Positions 10,572-22,604 of a stretch of 64,000 nt of DNA are shown here, piece by piece; position 1 is the stretch's first letter, and every line of letters begins with the position of its first letter. Both the position numbers and the translations under genes were made by a program. The notes beneath the pieces were generated by a model, which was given only the letters and a program-made list of their open reading frames with translations, was not told where the DNA came from and ran no database searches. The DNA is from Theobroma cacao (taxonomy: Eukaryota > Streptophyta > Magnoliopsida > Malvales > Malvaceae), in contig NC_030858.1 in assembly GCF_000208745.1 (NCBI RefSeq), positions 30,287,234 to 30,351,233 of the forward strand, given 5' to 3'.

Positions 10572-11577
10572 GAGCATGTTTGGCTTAGTTTTTTTTTAAC
10601 TTAAAAACTATTATAAAGCTCTTATGAAAAATAATAGCTTTTAAAATTAAATTAAAATTATTTAATAAATTTACTTTTTATAAGCTCATTTTTATAGATA
10701 AGTTATTTGGCAAAACAACTTATATAAACTCTAACTTTAGTTAAAATTACCATAAAGGGCATTTAATAAATAGCTTTCTATTAATTAGATATTTCTTTGT
10801 TCAAAATTAAAAAAATTAATTTCTAGGGTGGTAGTTATTATTTAGGAAAATCAAGTTTAGCTATTAATGTCTTTACCAACAAAGTTCACTTCCATGAACA
10901 ATATTATCTCAACAACCATAATCAATAAATATTATTCCAATTTTTATCTAATTTATCTCAACAACCATAATCAATAAATATTATTCCAATTTTCATCTAA
11001 TTTATCTCAACAACCATTGACCTATTTAATTAATTATTTCAATCATAATCATCAAATATTATATACATAATAAAGAAGTTAAGAATAAATAAACATCACA
11101 TAATTGTCATATCAAACAATAAATTGAGAAATATCAACTAATAAAGAGAGTTTTCAAAGTCCAAAAAAGAAAAGATAGAAAATAAAATGAAAAACAAAAT
11201 AGAAAGAAAAAGAAGAAATAATACCTAAATGCAGTTTTGAATTTTAAATCTTTTTTTCTTAATTTTTGTAAGAAAAAAAAAATCTTAGAATGATGATTTG
11301 TAGAAAGGGAGAAAAGAGAGGGAGATCAATAGGGAGAGAGAGAGGAGTGTTTTTTTAGAGAGAGGATCTTTTTAGGAAAAAATAGCTCTCTTAAAAAGCT
11401 AGTGTGCTTTAAAAAAAAAAGAAAAGAAAAGAGAAAGCTCCTAATTGGAGCTTTTTTTTAAAATTTTATTCTTTAATAAAATCTATTTTTTAAGAGTTTT
11501 TTGCAAAATCTTATTTGGCTCAACTTCTACTTTTAAGCAGTAGATAAACTAAATATAAGCCAAGCCAAATGGGCACT
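10572..11577. mobile_element. Non-autonomous hAT-like DNA transposon (about 1 kb)
   Basis: Copy A shows the empty site near 6400. The ends form imperfect inverted repeats: GAGCATGTTTGGCTTAG at the left and, read inverted from the right end, GTGCCCATTTGGCTTGGC. GCAnGTTTGGCTTA-type ends are common in plant non-autonomous elements. There is no transposase. Inside, a 49-bp unit with ATCTCAACAACCATAATC repeats at about 10906, 10955 and 11004, and a purine-rich GAGAGA tract lies near 11330-11360. An 8-bp target duplication is not clear. Confidence 0.55.
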
Positions 11578-11806
11578 TAGGATCGTGGGTAGCTTAGGGT
11601 TTAGAAATAAGTCATTAATCTAAAACTTAAGGAATGTGAGAAAATAAAAAATAAAATGAATTGTATTGTATTGTGCGTAAAAAATTTCTTTTATAGCTAG
11701 AAAGTCATTAGATTTGTATATATCAAGGGTTTATCTCCATGTCAACGAAGACCGTTCAAGTTTTTCTTCAAATGAATTTGTTCATGCATGTTCTTAAAGT
11801 ACCATA

Positions 11807-12887
11807 TGTTGGTCCCGATAATATGTGCTAAAGGGGGGGGGGGTGAATAGCACAATCTGGCTCCTAACAATATTGGAAACTAATTTTCAGAACTTCAGAA
11901 AATAAAAAAAGAGTATAAGATGCACAACAATTTAGAGTGGTTCGGTACAAGACCTACATCCACTACCTTGATTATCCAACCAAGGATTTTTTCACAAATT
12001 CACTAAACACCGGTGAAATTCACAAGCTTTCACCAAGCTTTACAATGACTTTTACTAGGCTCAGCCAAAACCTTTTACACTAGTTTTTCACGGGCTCAAC
12101 TAAAACCCAAAGTGGTTTTCCAAGGCTCAACCACAACCTTTAACAATCAAGCTATCCCAAGCTTAAATAACCCCTTAGAGCGACCCCCTCACTCTAAGAA
12201 TATAAGAAAAATAGTAAAAGAAGGTACCTATGATCACTGGTTGATCTGAGTGGTACAAGATTGAGTGTTAAATACAAATGCAAGGAGTAGGCGTTTAAGT
12301 GCAAACAAGTGCAGTGAAGTTTTTCTGGTTTTTTAACTTTCTATAGCTCAAATCTCATTCAAGGCTTCTAAAAACTTGTTTTTAATTGTTGGAAGACCCT
12401 TTTATACTTGAAGAAACAACTCTGATGGCAGTTTGGCAATTTTATGTCCGTTGGAAACAGTTGAAGATGAGTTTTAGCCGTTAATCAGTCTTGTAGTACT
12501 CTGGTTTAAATTGCAGATAGAGAGCTCTTAGTCAACTGACTTAGTTGACTAAGTTGATTCTGTTTCTGGTTTACAGATCTTGGCAGAGAGCACTTAGTCG
12601 ACTAACTTGATCGACTAAGTTGGTTATGTTTCTCAAACTCTTTAGCTCGTCATTTCTCTAATTTTGAATCTTGGTCAACCAACGTTCTTCCTTGTTTCAC
12701 CAATAAGCTTCCTCCTTGTTAAATAGTTACATCTTGTTATTTTTATTCCTCTTTTTCTTTTGATATACTCTTTGAAGAGTTAAATTAGTTAATTTCATAT
12801 ATTAATTTCCTGCACACTCAAAGTAAAGTTATTAGACACAAATAAATGAGAATGTTTTGTTATCATAAAAAACTAATGGAGCCAACA
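11807..12887 (-). repeat. 3' LTR of element A
   Basis: Starts TGTTGGTC and ends GAGCCAACA, with complementary TG..CA ends. It is colinear with 20898-21973 and differs by scattered substitutions, so the insertion is not recent. It contains the perfect palindrome TTAGTCGACTAA at 12594-12605 and near copies around 12530-12620. Confidence 0.92.
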
Positions 12888-12902
12888 ATCTCCCTTTTTT
12901 TT
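12888..12902 (-). other. Polypurine tract of element A
   Basis: Directly inside the 3' LTR, the coding strand reads a run of A then GGGAGAT. This is the expected priming site for plus-strand DNA synthesis. A second purine motif (CTTAGGGGGAGCA on the coding strand, about 12978-12990) lies upstream. Confidence 0.7.
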
Positions 12903-13682
12903 ATGATGATAAAACATTCCTTGATTAACAACATAGTGTTTTTTTAACTCTTTTTAGTTTTCTGCAAAAAATGAGGATTGCTCCCCCTAAGTATGTGTAT
13001 ATTTTGCTTCCTTTATTCCATTACATTTTATTTTTTCATATAGAAAATGACATTGTACATATGTGCAACAATATGGAGTGATTTGTAGCAAGTAAGTACT
13101 AACAGATCATCATTAAACTTTCAGCAGTAAGTGTTGATAGATTTTCATAAATGTTCCAGCAACTGTAAATATTTTATTGATTTTAGATTTTGTCTATATC
13201 ATTCATGTTTCAATTGATATACTATACACCCTATCTATATCTATTTACAAACAGAAATCATTCATAATGCCATAACAAAAATTATTTATCAACATCAATA
13301 TTAGCATAGCATCAGCAAATTTTGTTCATGACAGTAAAAATACCAAAATAGCAAAATATTAGTAGACTTCAATTTGTAGTAGTTAAGCGACATAGTCATA
13401 TCAGCATTCATGTTTCACATACAACCACATAAACAACAAAATTAAAACTGAGTGTTCAAGTGCCACCATGGCACAAATAGCAGTTAATAAAAAAGTATTC
13501 TGAAATTGCCTTTGGATAATTTTGCTTCCTATCTCTTATTTTTCTAAGTTCCTGCTCCTGATTCTGTTTTCTTTTCTTTCCTAGGTTCTTGGTTCCTCCA
13601 CCTTGACATTTTTTTTAATTTATTCTTTGGTTTCTGCACCTATTTTACTCCCCATTTTTGTCAACATCAAAGGAAGGGGCTT

Positions 13683-15642
13683 CTATTCATCTGATATGTT
13701 AGAGGGTGAGGATTCAATGTCATAGAAAGGGTTTAGAGGAAAAGAAGAGGGCTCTCGGAGAGGTGATGATTGTTTAGGGGAAGGTTCTGGTGAGGACTTG
13801 TTTGAGATAGGGATTGGGCTCTGAGGAGAAGAGGCTGAAACTAGTCTGGATTTATCTACTAACTTGGAAGACTTTCTTCTTTTGAGAAAAGTTATCTTGG
13901 TGGCCATAGTCTTTTTTCCCTTGGTTGGTAGTTTTGCCTCAGTTGATAGTGCTGCAGTGACTTTTTCTTTCCCAGATTTTGTCTTTACTTTGGGAGCTAA
14001 TGCTGGTTTCTTTCCTTTTCTTGCATCTCTACCATTTTTTTTTCGTTTCTGTCCTAGTAGTGTCTTTTTCAGCTTGTCCCTTCTTAACCATTTGGTGGAA
14101 GATATCCATGATGGAAACTTCTTCTGAATTTGGAGGATAAGTCTACTATTTCTTTGTCTCTAAACCAGCCACTTCTGTCCCTTGTTTTGAATCATTTTTG
14201 CTTTGAGGTTCAGGAGAGGATGTCTTGGCTAGTTGATCAACCCCTTGAGGAGAGTCCTTAGTTTACAAAATAGGACTGGCAGACTTGTAAGTGGAACCTT
14301 CAGCTTGAATGTCAGAACTTTCAACATGAGGAGAAGATTTTTTTGTTGACTTAGCTGAACCTTCAGCACCTTGCTGTGCTGGTGTAGTGCTAGATGTTGC
14401 AGAGTTGTCTACAGCCACAAGTTCAGATGGAATGTTTTCCTTCTCCTTCAGCTTGTTTTCCAACTCAGTGATTCTCTCTTCAATTTTTTGTAGCTTTTCT
14501 CCTTGATCAGTCATCTTTCCATCAATCCTTATGAGCAAGTTGAAAATTACTTCATTTGAGAATTTGGAAAAAGCTCCTTCAAGTTGAGCAAGTAGGCTAT
14601 ATTCTTTTCTTAGACCAATCTTGGGGTTCTTAATGAACCTTTCCCCATCGAGTATATATCCCATTTTAACCAAGCTCCCATAATAAATAGCTTGATCTCT
14701 GGTTTTTACCAAGTCCATATCATACCTCTTTGCCCATATTCCTTTCTTCTGCACAAGGGATGTAATTACATTCCTATACGACAGATTAACCTTATCAAGT
14801 CTGCAGGCACTTCTCATATTTTCAATCATATATCTTCTCAGATTCAGAGACACTCCATTGAAGGCATGCTCCATCAGCCAGAGGTCTTGGAGGCTAATGT
14901 AGCTAAGGCGTCCACTTCTACCCTGAATGTTGGCTGCTATAAAATAATGTAAAATCCTAATCTGAAGACTGATTATCAGTCCAGAATTACTCTTTGAGGA
15001 ATATTTTTCTTTCCTCCCAATGATGATCTCTCACAATGAGGACGGGTCATATTTTTCAGGCAGCTCAAATTCACCTTCTTTACATTCTATTTTTAGAAGG
15101 TTTCCTAAATCTTCAGCAGTCACAATAAATTCTTTTCCATTCAAATATACATTCAACCCATCTTTAATATGATCATTAGAACCAACTAAGTCCTTTCCTT
15201 TCAAAGCAATCCCAGAATAGAACTCTTTAACCAGACTTACACTATAAGATCTATTTTTAAAGGTGTTGTAACCTTTTAGTTTTAGTTCATCAAAGTACTC
15301 GAATAAACTAGTTTGGATTTCTACATTTTCCTAAAAACTCTTCCAATCAATAAAATTGCCACAGGAGATTGGTGCATTCTCAATATTTTTGAACCTATAT
15401 TCATGCAACTTATTCCTGAACTTTGAAGAAGAAGAATTGGTACCTTTGTGGAGTAAGGGTTCTGTTTCTTTCTTCTTGTCATTTTTCTACTTCTTTTCTC
15501 TTAGTTTATCGGATATTTCTTTCACTGAAGCAGGCATGATTTTTTATTTTTTTTCAGACTTTCTGTTCCTACTCCTTCCTCCATTGGCCTTTTCCCTTTT
15601 ATTTTTTTCTAATATCTCTTTCCTCTGAGATGTTCTAGCCAT
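13683..15642 (-). pseudogene. Third (envelope-like position) ORF of element A
   Basis: It starts with MARTSQRKEILEK at 15642 and ends at 13683, and is interrupted by stops and frameshifts. The long open part (14874-14263) holds a conserved block (LMEHAFNGVSLNLRRYMIEN), a heptad-rich likely coiled coil (KLQKIEERITELENKLKEKE) and a Ser/Thr/Pro-rich tail. The last part (13907-13683) begins with the basic KRRKSSK. Relatives occur at the same position in elements B and C. Sireviruses carry an ORF in this slot that has been called envelope-like. I see no clear signal peptide or transmembrane segment here, so a true envelope role is unsupported. Confidence 0.7.
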
Positions 15643-15959
15643 TTTGGTTCCATAAATTTTTAATGGTTAGGGTTTGAGTCAGTTTCAGGGCAAACATGAA
15701 GATTTAGTTTTTTGTATTTTGAGCAACGGGTTTTAGGGGAGAGAAGATGAGAGGTTGTCAGTAGTTATTTCTTAGAAAAACTGCTCACCTTCCCTTAAGA
15801 TCTGCCCTACTCTCATTCTTTATAATTTCAAAATTCCCTCTAAAATTTTGGTTATTTAACTTTGGCAGTATATTTTCTTTCTCTTTGCACCCGATAAACC
15901 AAATTTTTACCTAATTTTACTCCTCATTCTCTAAACTGATTGAGTCTTATTATTTAATG

Positions 15960-16010
15960 TTGTCAGACCACTCTTAGTTGACTAAGATTTCCTTAGTCGA
16001 CTAAATGCAC
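15960..16010. promoter_or_regulatory. Palindrome pair in pol-ORF3 spacer of element A
   Basis: CTTAGTTGACTAAG (15973-15986) and TTAGTCGACTAA (15993-16004) lie side by side in the short spacer between the pol stop and ORF3. The same motif occurs in the LTR. A protein-binding or RNA-structure role is inference. Confidence 0.45.
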
Positions 16011-16041
16011 TCTGTTTTCTATGTGAAAGCCAAAGGTTTTC

Positions 16042-19000
16042 TTATAATTCCTTCATACTAATCATCTCTAAATTTCTTCTAATCTCACAAAATCTATCTT
16101 CACTCAGAAGTTTGGTAAAAATGTCTGCTAATTGATGTAAAACGTTCACAAATTCTATCTTAATATCATTTTTCACTGCATGGTCTCTAATAAAATGGTG
16201 TCTAATTTCAATGTGCTTTGTCCTAGAGTGCTACACAGGGTTTTTTGATATATTAATTGCACTTGTGTTATCACAGTATATTGGTACATTACGCATAGTT
16301 ATTCCATAATCTTTTAATTGTTGCTTGATCCAAAGAATTTGTGCACAACAGTTACCTAATGATTCATATTCAACCTCTACTGTAGATAGTGCCATTGAGT
16401 TTTGCTTCTTGCTGGACCAAGACATAAGCATGCTTCCTAAAAATTGGCATGTTCCACTAGTGCTTTTCCTATTAGTTCTGCTGTCAACAAAGTCAACGTC
16501 TAAATATCCAATTAAGCTAAGAGTTGAGTCTCTAGAGTACCATATTCCTAATTCTTGAGTGTCTATGAGGTATTTAAAAATTCTCTTGACAACTGTTAGG
16601 TGTGTTTCTTTAGGTTGTGACTAAAATATAGCACACAAGCACACGCTAAACTGAATATCTGGTCTACTTGTTGTTAAGTAGAGAAGAGAGCCGATCATAC
16701 CTCTATAGAGCTTTTGATCTACATCCTTACCTTTTTCATCTAAGTCGAGTTTGGTGGATGGACTCATTAGTGTGGAAATTTATTTCAGCTTCAGCATATC
16801 GAATTTCTTGAGCATATCTTGAGTGTATCTTTCTTGGTTGATGAAGATTCCTTCCTCACTTTATTTAATTTGAAGACCAAGGAAGTACCTCAACTCTCCT
16901 ATCATGCTCATCTCAAATTCACCCTGCATTTCCTTAGCAAAGTTCTTACATAAAGCCTCATTAGTTGCACCAAATACAATGTCATCCACATATATTTGCA
17001 CAACAATTAAATCATTTAGATATCTCTTAATGAACAATGTAGTATCGATGCTGCCTCTATCATACTCTTTTTTAACTAAAAATTTTGAAAGCCTTTCATA
17101 CCAAGCTCTAGGAGCTTGTTTCAATCCATACAAGGCTTTATGAAGTTTGAAAACATGATTAGATTTTTCAAAGTCTTCAAAACCAGGTGGTTGTTCCACA
17201 TATACTTCCTCTTGAATTAATCCATTTAAGAATGCACTTTTTACATCCATTTGGAACAATTTAAAATTCATGAAAGATGCAAAAGTTAGCAACAACCTTA
17301 TGGCTTTAATCATAGCAATGGGAGCAAAGGTTTCATCATAATCTATTCCTTCCTCTTGGTTGTATCCTTTTGCTACCAACCTAGCTTTATTTCTAACTAC
17401 ATTTCCTTGCTCATCTACCTTATTTCCAAATACCCATTTTGTACCAACAATAGGATGATTTGAAGGTCTAGGTACCAATGACCATACACAATTCCTTGTG
17501 AATTGATCAAGTTCTTCTTGCATGGCCATTATCCAACTTTCCTCTTTTTCAGCTTCTTTAAAGTTTTTAGGTTCAATTTGAGATATAAAAGATGAAAACT
17601 CACAAGTTTCTCTAGTTGCTTTCCTAGTTTTAACTCCTTGTGAAATGTCACCTATTATTTGGTCTTGTGGGTGATATCTTACAAATCTCCAACTCCTTGG
17701 TAGATCATCATGCTAATTTTCTGCTCTTTGAAGATTTTCTAGAGGTGGAGTTTCATTTTCTCTTCTATGTGAGCTTTTTTCATTATTTTTGTTGTTTTTT
17801 AAACTCATTTCCTCCATTTGTTTTTTTAGGACTTCTACATCATCATGATCATTATGAACTTCTTTTTGTAAAGCATTTGACTCATCAAAAACTACATGGA
17901 TTGATTCTTCAACAATTAAGGTCCTTTTGTTAAAAACTCTATAGGTTTTTGAGTTTAATACATATCTTAAAAATATTGGTTCATCACTCTTTGCATCAAG
18001 CTTCCCTAGGGGCTATTTTTCACTGTTCAATACAAAGTATTTACAGCCAAAACTCCTAAGGTGAGAAATACTTGGCTTCCTACCTTTATAAAGTTCATAT
18101 GGAGTCTTTGAAATCAAGGGTCTTATTGAGACTCTATTAAGAATATAAGCTGATGTATTTACTGCCTCAACCCAAAGATATTTAGGTAGGTTGTTCTCAC
18201 ATAGCATGGTCCTAGCCATTTCTTTTAAAGTTCGATTTTTCCTCTCTACAACTCTATTTTGCTGGGGTGTTCTAGGTGCAGAAAAATTGTGATCCAACCC
18301 TTTTTCATTATAGAGGTTTTCAAACTCATCATTTTCAAATTCTCCTCCATGATCACTACTTATGCTAACTATGACTAGTTCTTTTTCATTTTCTATTTTC
18401 TTACAATGACTTAAGAATGCTTGTGGAGCATCATTCTTATGAGCAAGAAAATACACCTAAGTATATCTAGAATAGTCATGAACTATTACAAAACCATAAG
18501 ATTTTCCTTTTAAGCTAGTTGTGCTTATTAGACCAAATAAATCAATGTGTAACAATTCAAGAGGTCTAGATGTTGACACTATCTTCTTAGTCTTAAAAGA
18601 TGTCCTAACTTGTTTTCCTAATTGGCAAGCATCACATATCCTATAATTTTCAAATTTTAACTCTAGCAGTCTAGCAACAAGATTTTTCTTAATTAATTTT
18701 GACATAGTATGCAAACTTACTTGTCCTAATCTTCTATGCCATAACCAGCTATCATTTTCAGCATTTGCAACAAGGCATACTTCATTATTTACTTCAAGAT
18801 CTTCAAGAAAAATTACATACATATTCTTCAATCTATTTCCTATAAATGAGATTTTATTTGTACTCATATCTATCACTTCACACTTAGTTGAATCAAAACA
18901 TACTTTAAATCCTTTATCACATAATTGACTAATACTTAGTAAATTGTGCTTTAATCCTTTAACCAACAACACATGACTGATTTGAGTTTGGAAAATCTTA

Positions 19001-19190
19001 CCAACCGTACCTATACCATGGATTCTGCGTTTTGAATCATCTCCAAAGGATACGGCTCCTTCTTTTCTCTAATCCAACTGAGCAAATAGCATTTCATGTC
19101 CTGTCATGTGCCGTAAACAACCACTGTCCAAGTACCAAGGCTGTTTCTTCTTAAGTTGAGCTCTTCAACATGTCTCCTTTAAGTCCAACT
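16042..19190 (-). pseudogene. pol of element A (protease-integrase-RT-RNase H)
   Basis: The protease active motif WYLDSGC is at about 19120. The integrase zinc region has WLWHRRLG..CDACQLGK, and its catalytic acidic residues sit in HIDLFG, SDHGGEFE and VVERKNRTL. RT has FQMDVKSAFLNG and YVDDIVFGA (about 17000). RNase H ends near [14 protein letters not shown], and the frame stops at 16042. Internal stops fall in the protease (after FAQLD), in integrase (at DYSRYT), after NSEK, in RT (after LGLQIK) and in RNase H (after SKNPV). The RNase H acidic motif is also changed (DVDFVD). The polyprotein would not be made. Confidence 0.9.
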
Positions 19191-19208
19191 CAACTACAAA
19201 ACAGAATT

Positions 19209-20839
19209 TTAGTTTTTCTTTTCATGTACCCATACTTTGATAGGTCTTTGAGTGTTAGTTGCAACAAAGGATCCCTTAGGAATCAAGATTTTCTTAACTT
19301 TCTGTACTTTTCTTTTCTTAAAACAATCATATGATAAATGACTATATTTACCACAATTATAACAGCTAGGTAATGCTTTAGCTGAATTTTTATTGTGGTA
19401 TACATCTCTTTTTGAAGATTCATTTTTCAAACATTTAAGAGCTGTGTTTTCATCATGAATTATTTGCAAAGCTTTAGATTTGTTTTCCAGCTCTTGTTTT
19501 AAAACCTCAAAGTCTGTTTTTGAGTGTTCTAACTTAACTTGCAAAATATTTCTTTGCTAAAAAACAGAAGTAAATTCTTGTTTGATTTGTTCCAAATCAT
19601 TTTCAAGTAATGCAACCTTTTTCTTTAATGATTTGTATTTTGGAAAAAGTTTTTCAAATTCATCATAAAGACACTCATACTCATCTTGTAAATCATCATA
19701 AGAATTAATGCAGGGGGATGAGGATACCTCTATTTCATCTTCTTGTGCCATTAAACAGATGTTTGCTCTTTCCTCAGATTTTTCATCATTTTTTTCAGAG
19801 CTTGATGTGTCACTGTTCGACCATGCAGCTGCCACCATTGCTTTCTTGGATTTCTTATTTTTCTTGGGAGTTTCATCTTTCAGCAATGGACGCTCGAACT
19901 TGAAGTGACCAGGTTTCTTGCATTCGTAGCAGATCATCTCTTCCTTTTGGTTAGAGTCATTTTTGCTCCTTATTTCCATGAAGCACCTTGGTCTTTCCTG
20001 AAACCTCTTCTAGCTAGCCTTCGGTTTCTTCTGCCCATTAGCTTTCTGAATTTTCTTGCAACCAGAGCTAATTCTTCATCATCATCACAGGAAAGCTTTT
20101 CCAGCTCTTCTTCAAGGATGCTGGCTTTAAATGCAATACTTTTTTTTTCCTTTACTTCCCTTCGGTCTTCTTCTTCTTCTTCCTTAAGCTCTAACTCATG
20201 AGTGAGAAGAGAATTACAAATCTCATCGAGTGTGATGATGTTCAAATCTTTAACCTTTCTAATGGTAGTCACTTTTGGCTTTCAAGATTTTGGTAAGCTT
20301 CTAAGCAGTCTCTTTACTAATTCATATTCAAGAATAGGCTTTCTTAGCTGACTCAATTTATTTGTGATGTTTGTAAACCTATCAAACATGCTGGTGATGT
20401 CTTCACCAGGCTCTATTTTGAACATTTCATAATTATGTGTTAACAGAGCAATTTTGGACTCATTTCCTTGAGAAGTCCCTTCATGAATTATTCTAAGTTT
20501 TTCCCACACTTGCTTAGCTGTTGTACAGCTTGAGACTTTGTTAAGTTCAGTGGGGGTTAATGCACAATGCAATGTGTTGATGTCCTTAAAGTTTATTTAA
20601 ACTTTCTTAGTTTCAGCCTTAGTCCATTCAGACTTTGGCTTAGGCATCAACTCATTTGTCACCACATTCAAGATTGAGGGCATAAAGGGTCCATCAGTTA
20701 TGACGTCTCACATTTCATAGTCTATAACTCTAATGTAAATTAACATTCTAGTGCTCCAATAAGGGTAATTAGAGCCATCAAACAGAGTTGGTCTGTTTGT
20801 TGATTGTCCCTCAGCCACTACTGATTTTTGGAGAGCCAT
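19209..20839 (-). pseudogene. gag of element A
   Basis: It starts ATG at 20839 (MALQKSVVAEGQSTNRP). The UBN2/gag domain is recognisable (LHCALTPTELNKVSSCTTAK, then MFDRFTNITNKLSQL), followed by a long Glu/Lys-rich helical part and two zinc knuckles. The first knuckle, CYECKKPGHFKFER, has lost its last cysteine; the second, CYNCGKYSHLSYDC, is intact. Several in-frame stops occur, for example after LRSLPKS (about 20280) and before the second knuckle (about 19556). The protein would form the particle if intact. Confidence 0.88.
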
Positions 20840-20883
20840 ATGGATTCTCCCTAAGGATGTTAAGCCTTAATGACAGGGAACTA

Positions 20884-20895
20884 GCTCTGATACCA
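20884..20895 (-). other. Primer binding site of element A
   Basis: TGGTATCAGAGC on the minus strand, two bases inside the 5' LTR. It is complementary to the 3' end of plant initiator methionine tRNA, the usual primer of copia elements. Confidence 0.9.
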
Positions 20896-20897
20896 AT

Positions 20898-21973
20898 TAT
20901 TGGTCTTGATAATATGTGCTAGAGGGGGGGTGAATAGCACAGGTTGACTCCTAACAATATTGGAAATTAATTTCCAGAACTTAAGAAAATAAAAATAGAG
21001 TATGAGATGCACAACAATTTAGAGTGGTTCGGTCCAAGACCTACATCCACTACCTTGATTATCCAACCAAGGATTTTTTCACAAATTCATTAAACACCGG
21101 TGAAATTCACAAGCTTTCACCAAGCTTTACAATGGCTTTTACCAAGCTCAGTCAAAACCTTTTACACTAGTTTTTCATGGGCTCAACTAAAACCCAAAGT
21201 GATTTTCCAAGGCTCAACCACAACCTTCAACAATCAAGCTATTCCAAGCTTGAAAAACCCCTTAGAATGACTCTTTCACTCTAAGAATACAAGAAAAGTA
21301 GTAAAAGAAGGTACCTATGATCACTGGTTGATCTGAGTGGTATAAGATTGAGTGCTAAATACAAATGCAAGGAGTAGGCATTTGAGTGCAGACAAGTGCA
21401 GTGAAACTTTTCTGGTTTTTCAACTTTCTATAGCTCAAATCTCATTCAAGGCTTTCAAAAACTTGTTTCTAATTGTTGGAAGACCCTTTTATACTTGAAA
21501 AAGCAACTCTGATGACAGTTTGGCAGTTTTATGTCCGTTGGAAACAGTTGATGATGAGTTCTAGCAGTTAATCTGTCTTGTAGTACTCTGGTTCAAATTA
21601 CAGACAGAGAGCTCTTAGTCTACTGACTTGGTTGATTAAGTTGATTCTGTTTCTGGTTTGTAGATCTTGGCAAAGAGCACTTAGTCGACTGACTTAATCG
21701 ACTAAGTTGGTTCTGTTTCTCAAACTCTTCAGCCCACCATTTCTCCAATTTTGAATCTTGGCTAACCAACGTTCTTCTTTGTTTCACCAATAAGCTTCCT
21801 CCTTGTTAGATAGTTACATCTTGTTATTTTTATTCATCTTTTTCTTTTGATATACTCTTTGAAGAGTTAAATTAATTAATTTCATATATTAATTTTCTGT
21901 ACACTTAAGTAAAGGTATTAGACACAAATAAATAGGAATGTTTTATTATCATCAAAAACAAATAGAGCCAACA
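20898..21973 (-). repeat. 5' LTR of element A
   Basis: Colinear with 11807-12887. The inner end has mutated from TG to TA. It contains the palindrome-like cluster CTTAGTCGACTGACTTAATC near 21680-21705. The outer end is GAGCCAACA followed by the CCATA duplication. Confidence 0.92.
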
Positions 21974-21978
21974 CCATA

Positions 21979-22433
21979 TAATTTTGCAACCTCATTAATA
22001 TTTGATGCACTAACAATGTATAGAAGCTATACATTGTCAACTTACCAAATGTTGTCATCTCATTAATAAGGTACAACTAAAAATTTCTAAAGACTTAAAC
22101 TTAAATAGTAAAAAGTTGTTAATAATTAATTAAATAAAAAATAAAAAAATCTCTTTTTTTTCTCTCTCCAACTCCCTCACAACAATTTTTATTATTTTTC
22201 TTTTCTTTTCCCATTCTTCTTCTTCCATTAAAATTAAAAATTAAAATATTTTACTTTTCCCTAAAATCTCTTTCACTTTCTTTTCTTGTTCTTCCATAGG
22301 CATCTAAACTAAAATCTTATTGAATTCTTAAGAAAGAGTGCTGCCGAAACACTAACAGAGAGAAAGAGTGATAACTGGTATGGAGATTTTCTTTTTGTTA
22401 AGAGAAAGAGAGAGAAAAAGGACTTTTTTTTTT
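21979..22433. other. AT-rich DNA, no gene
   Basis: No coding signal. A perfect 11-bp inverted repeat with a 3-base loop (ACAATGTATAG / CTATACATTGT) lies at 22013-22037. CT-rich tracts follow at about 22150-22280 and GA-rich tracts at about 22400-22430. Confidence 0.5.
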
Positions 22434-22604
22434 TTGCTCAATCATCAAGAATTTCATTAAAAAGAAAGAGAGAATACCACTCCATGGTCTTACAAAAAAT
22501 AATGAACCATGGACTATAATAAGGAGTATTCTCATGAAAAGGGTAGTAACACCCTACGTTACAGAAGTTCTTTACCTAAACAAATCGAAAATAACAAAAA
22601 ACAT

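Larger units (their letters stand above)
7881..11765. repeat. Segmental duplication, copy B
   Basis: Direct duplicate of 2073-6905 (see copy A). It lacks the 1.8-kb segment and the 6451-6811 insert, but has its own inserts at 9583-9746, about 10385-10475 and about 10572-11577. Homology ends roughly 40 bp before the Sirevirus-like element at 11807. The left breakpoint lies inside BURP exon 2. Confidence 0.85.
11807..21973 (-). mobile_element. Sirevirus-like Ty1/copia retrotransposon A (complete, defective)
   Basis: A 10.2-kb element bounded by LTRs of about 1.08 kb and perfect CCATA target duplications (11802-11806 and 21974-21978). Order on the minus strand is 5' LTR, tRNA-iMet primer site, gag, pol (protease, integrase, RT, RNase H: copia order), a third ORF and the 3' LTR. 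A third ORF after pol, two gag zinc knuckles and purine motifs near the 3' LTR are Sirevirus (SIRE/Maximus) traits. All three ORFs contain stops, so it cannot act autonomously. Confidence 0.93.

Noticed and set aside
19718..20201. Plus-strand frames over element A gag
   Set aside because: Shadows of the minus-strand gag, whose zinc knuckle and gag domain are clear.
11807..21973. A replication-competent virus or active element
   Set aside because: All three ORFs contain several stops or frameshifts and the LTRs have diverged.
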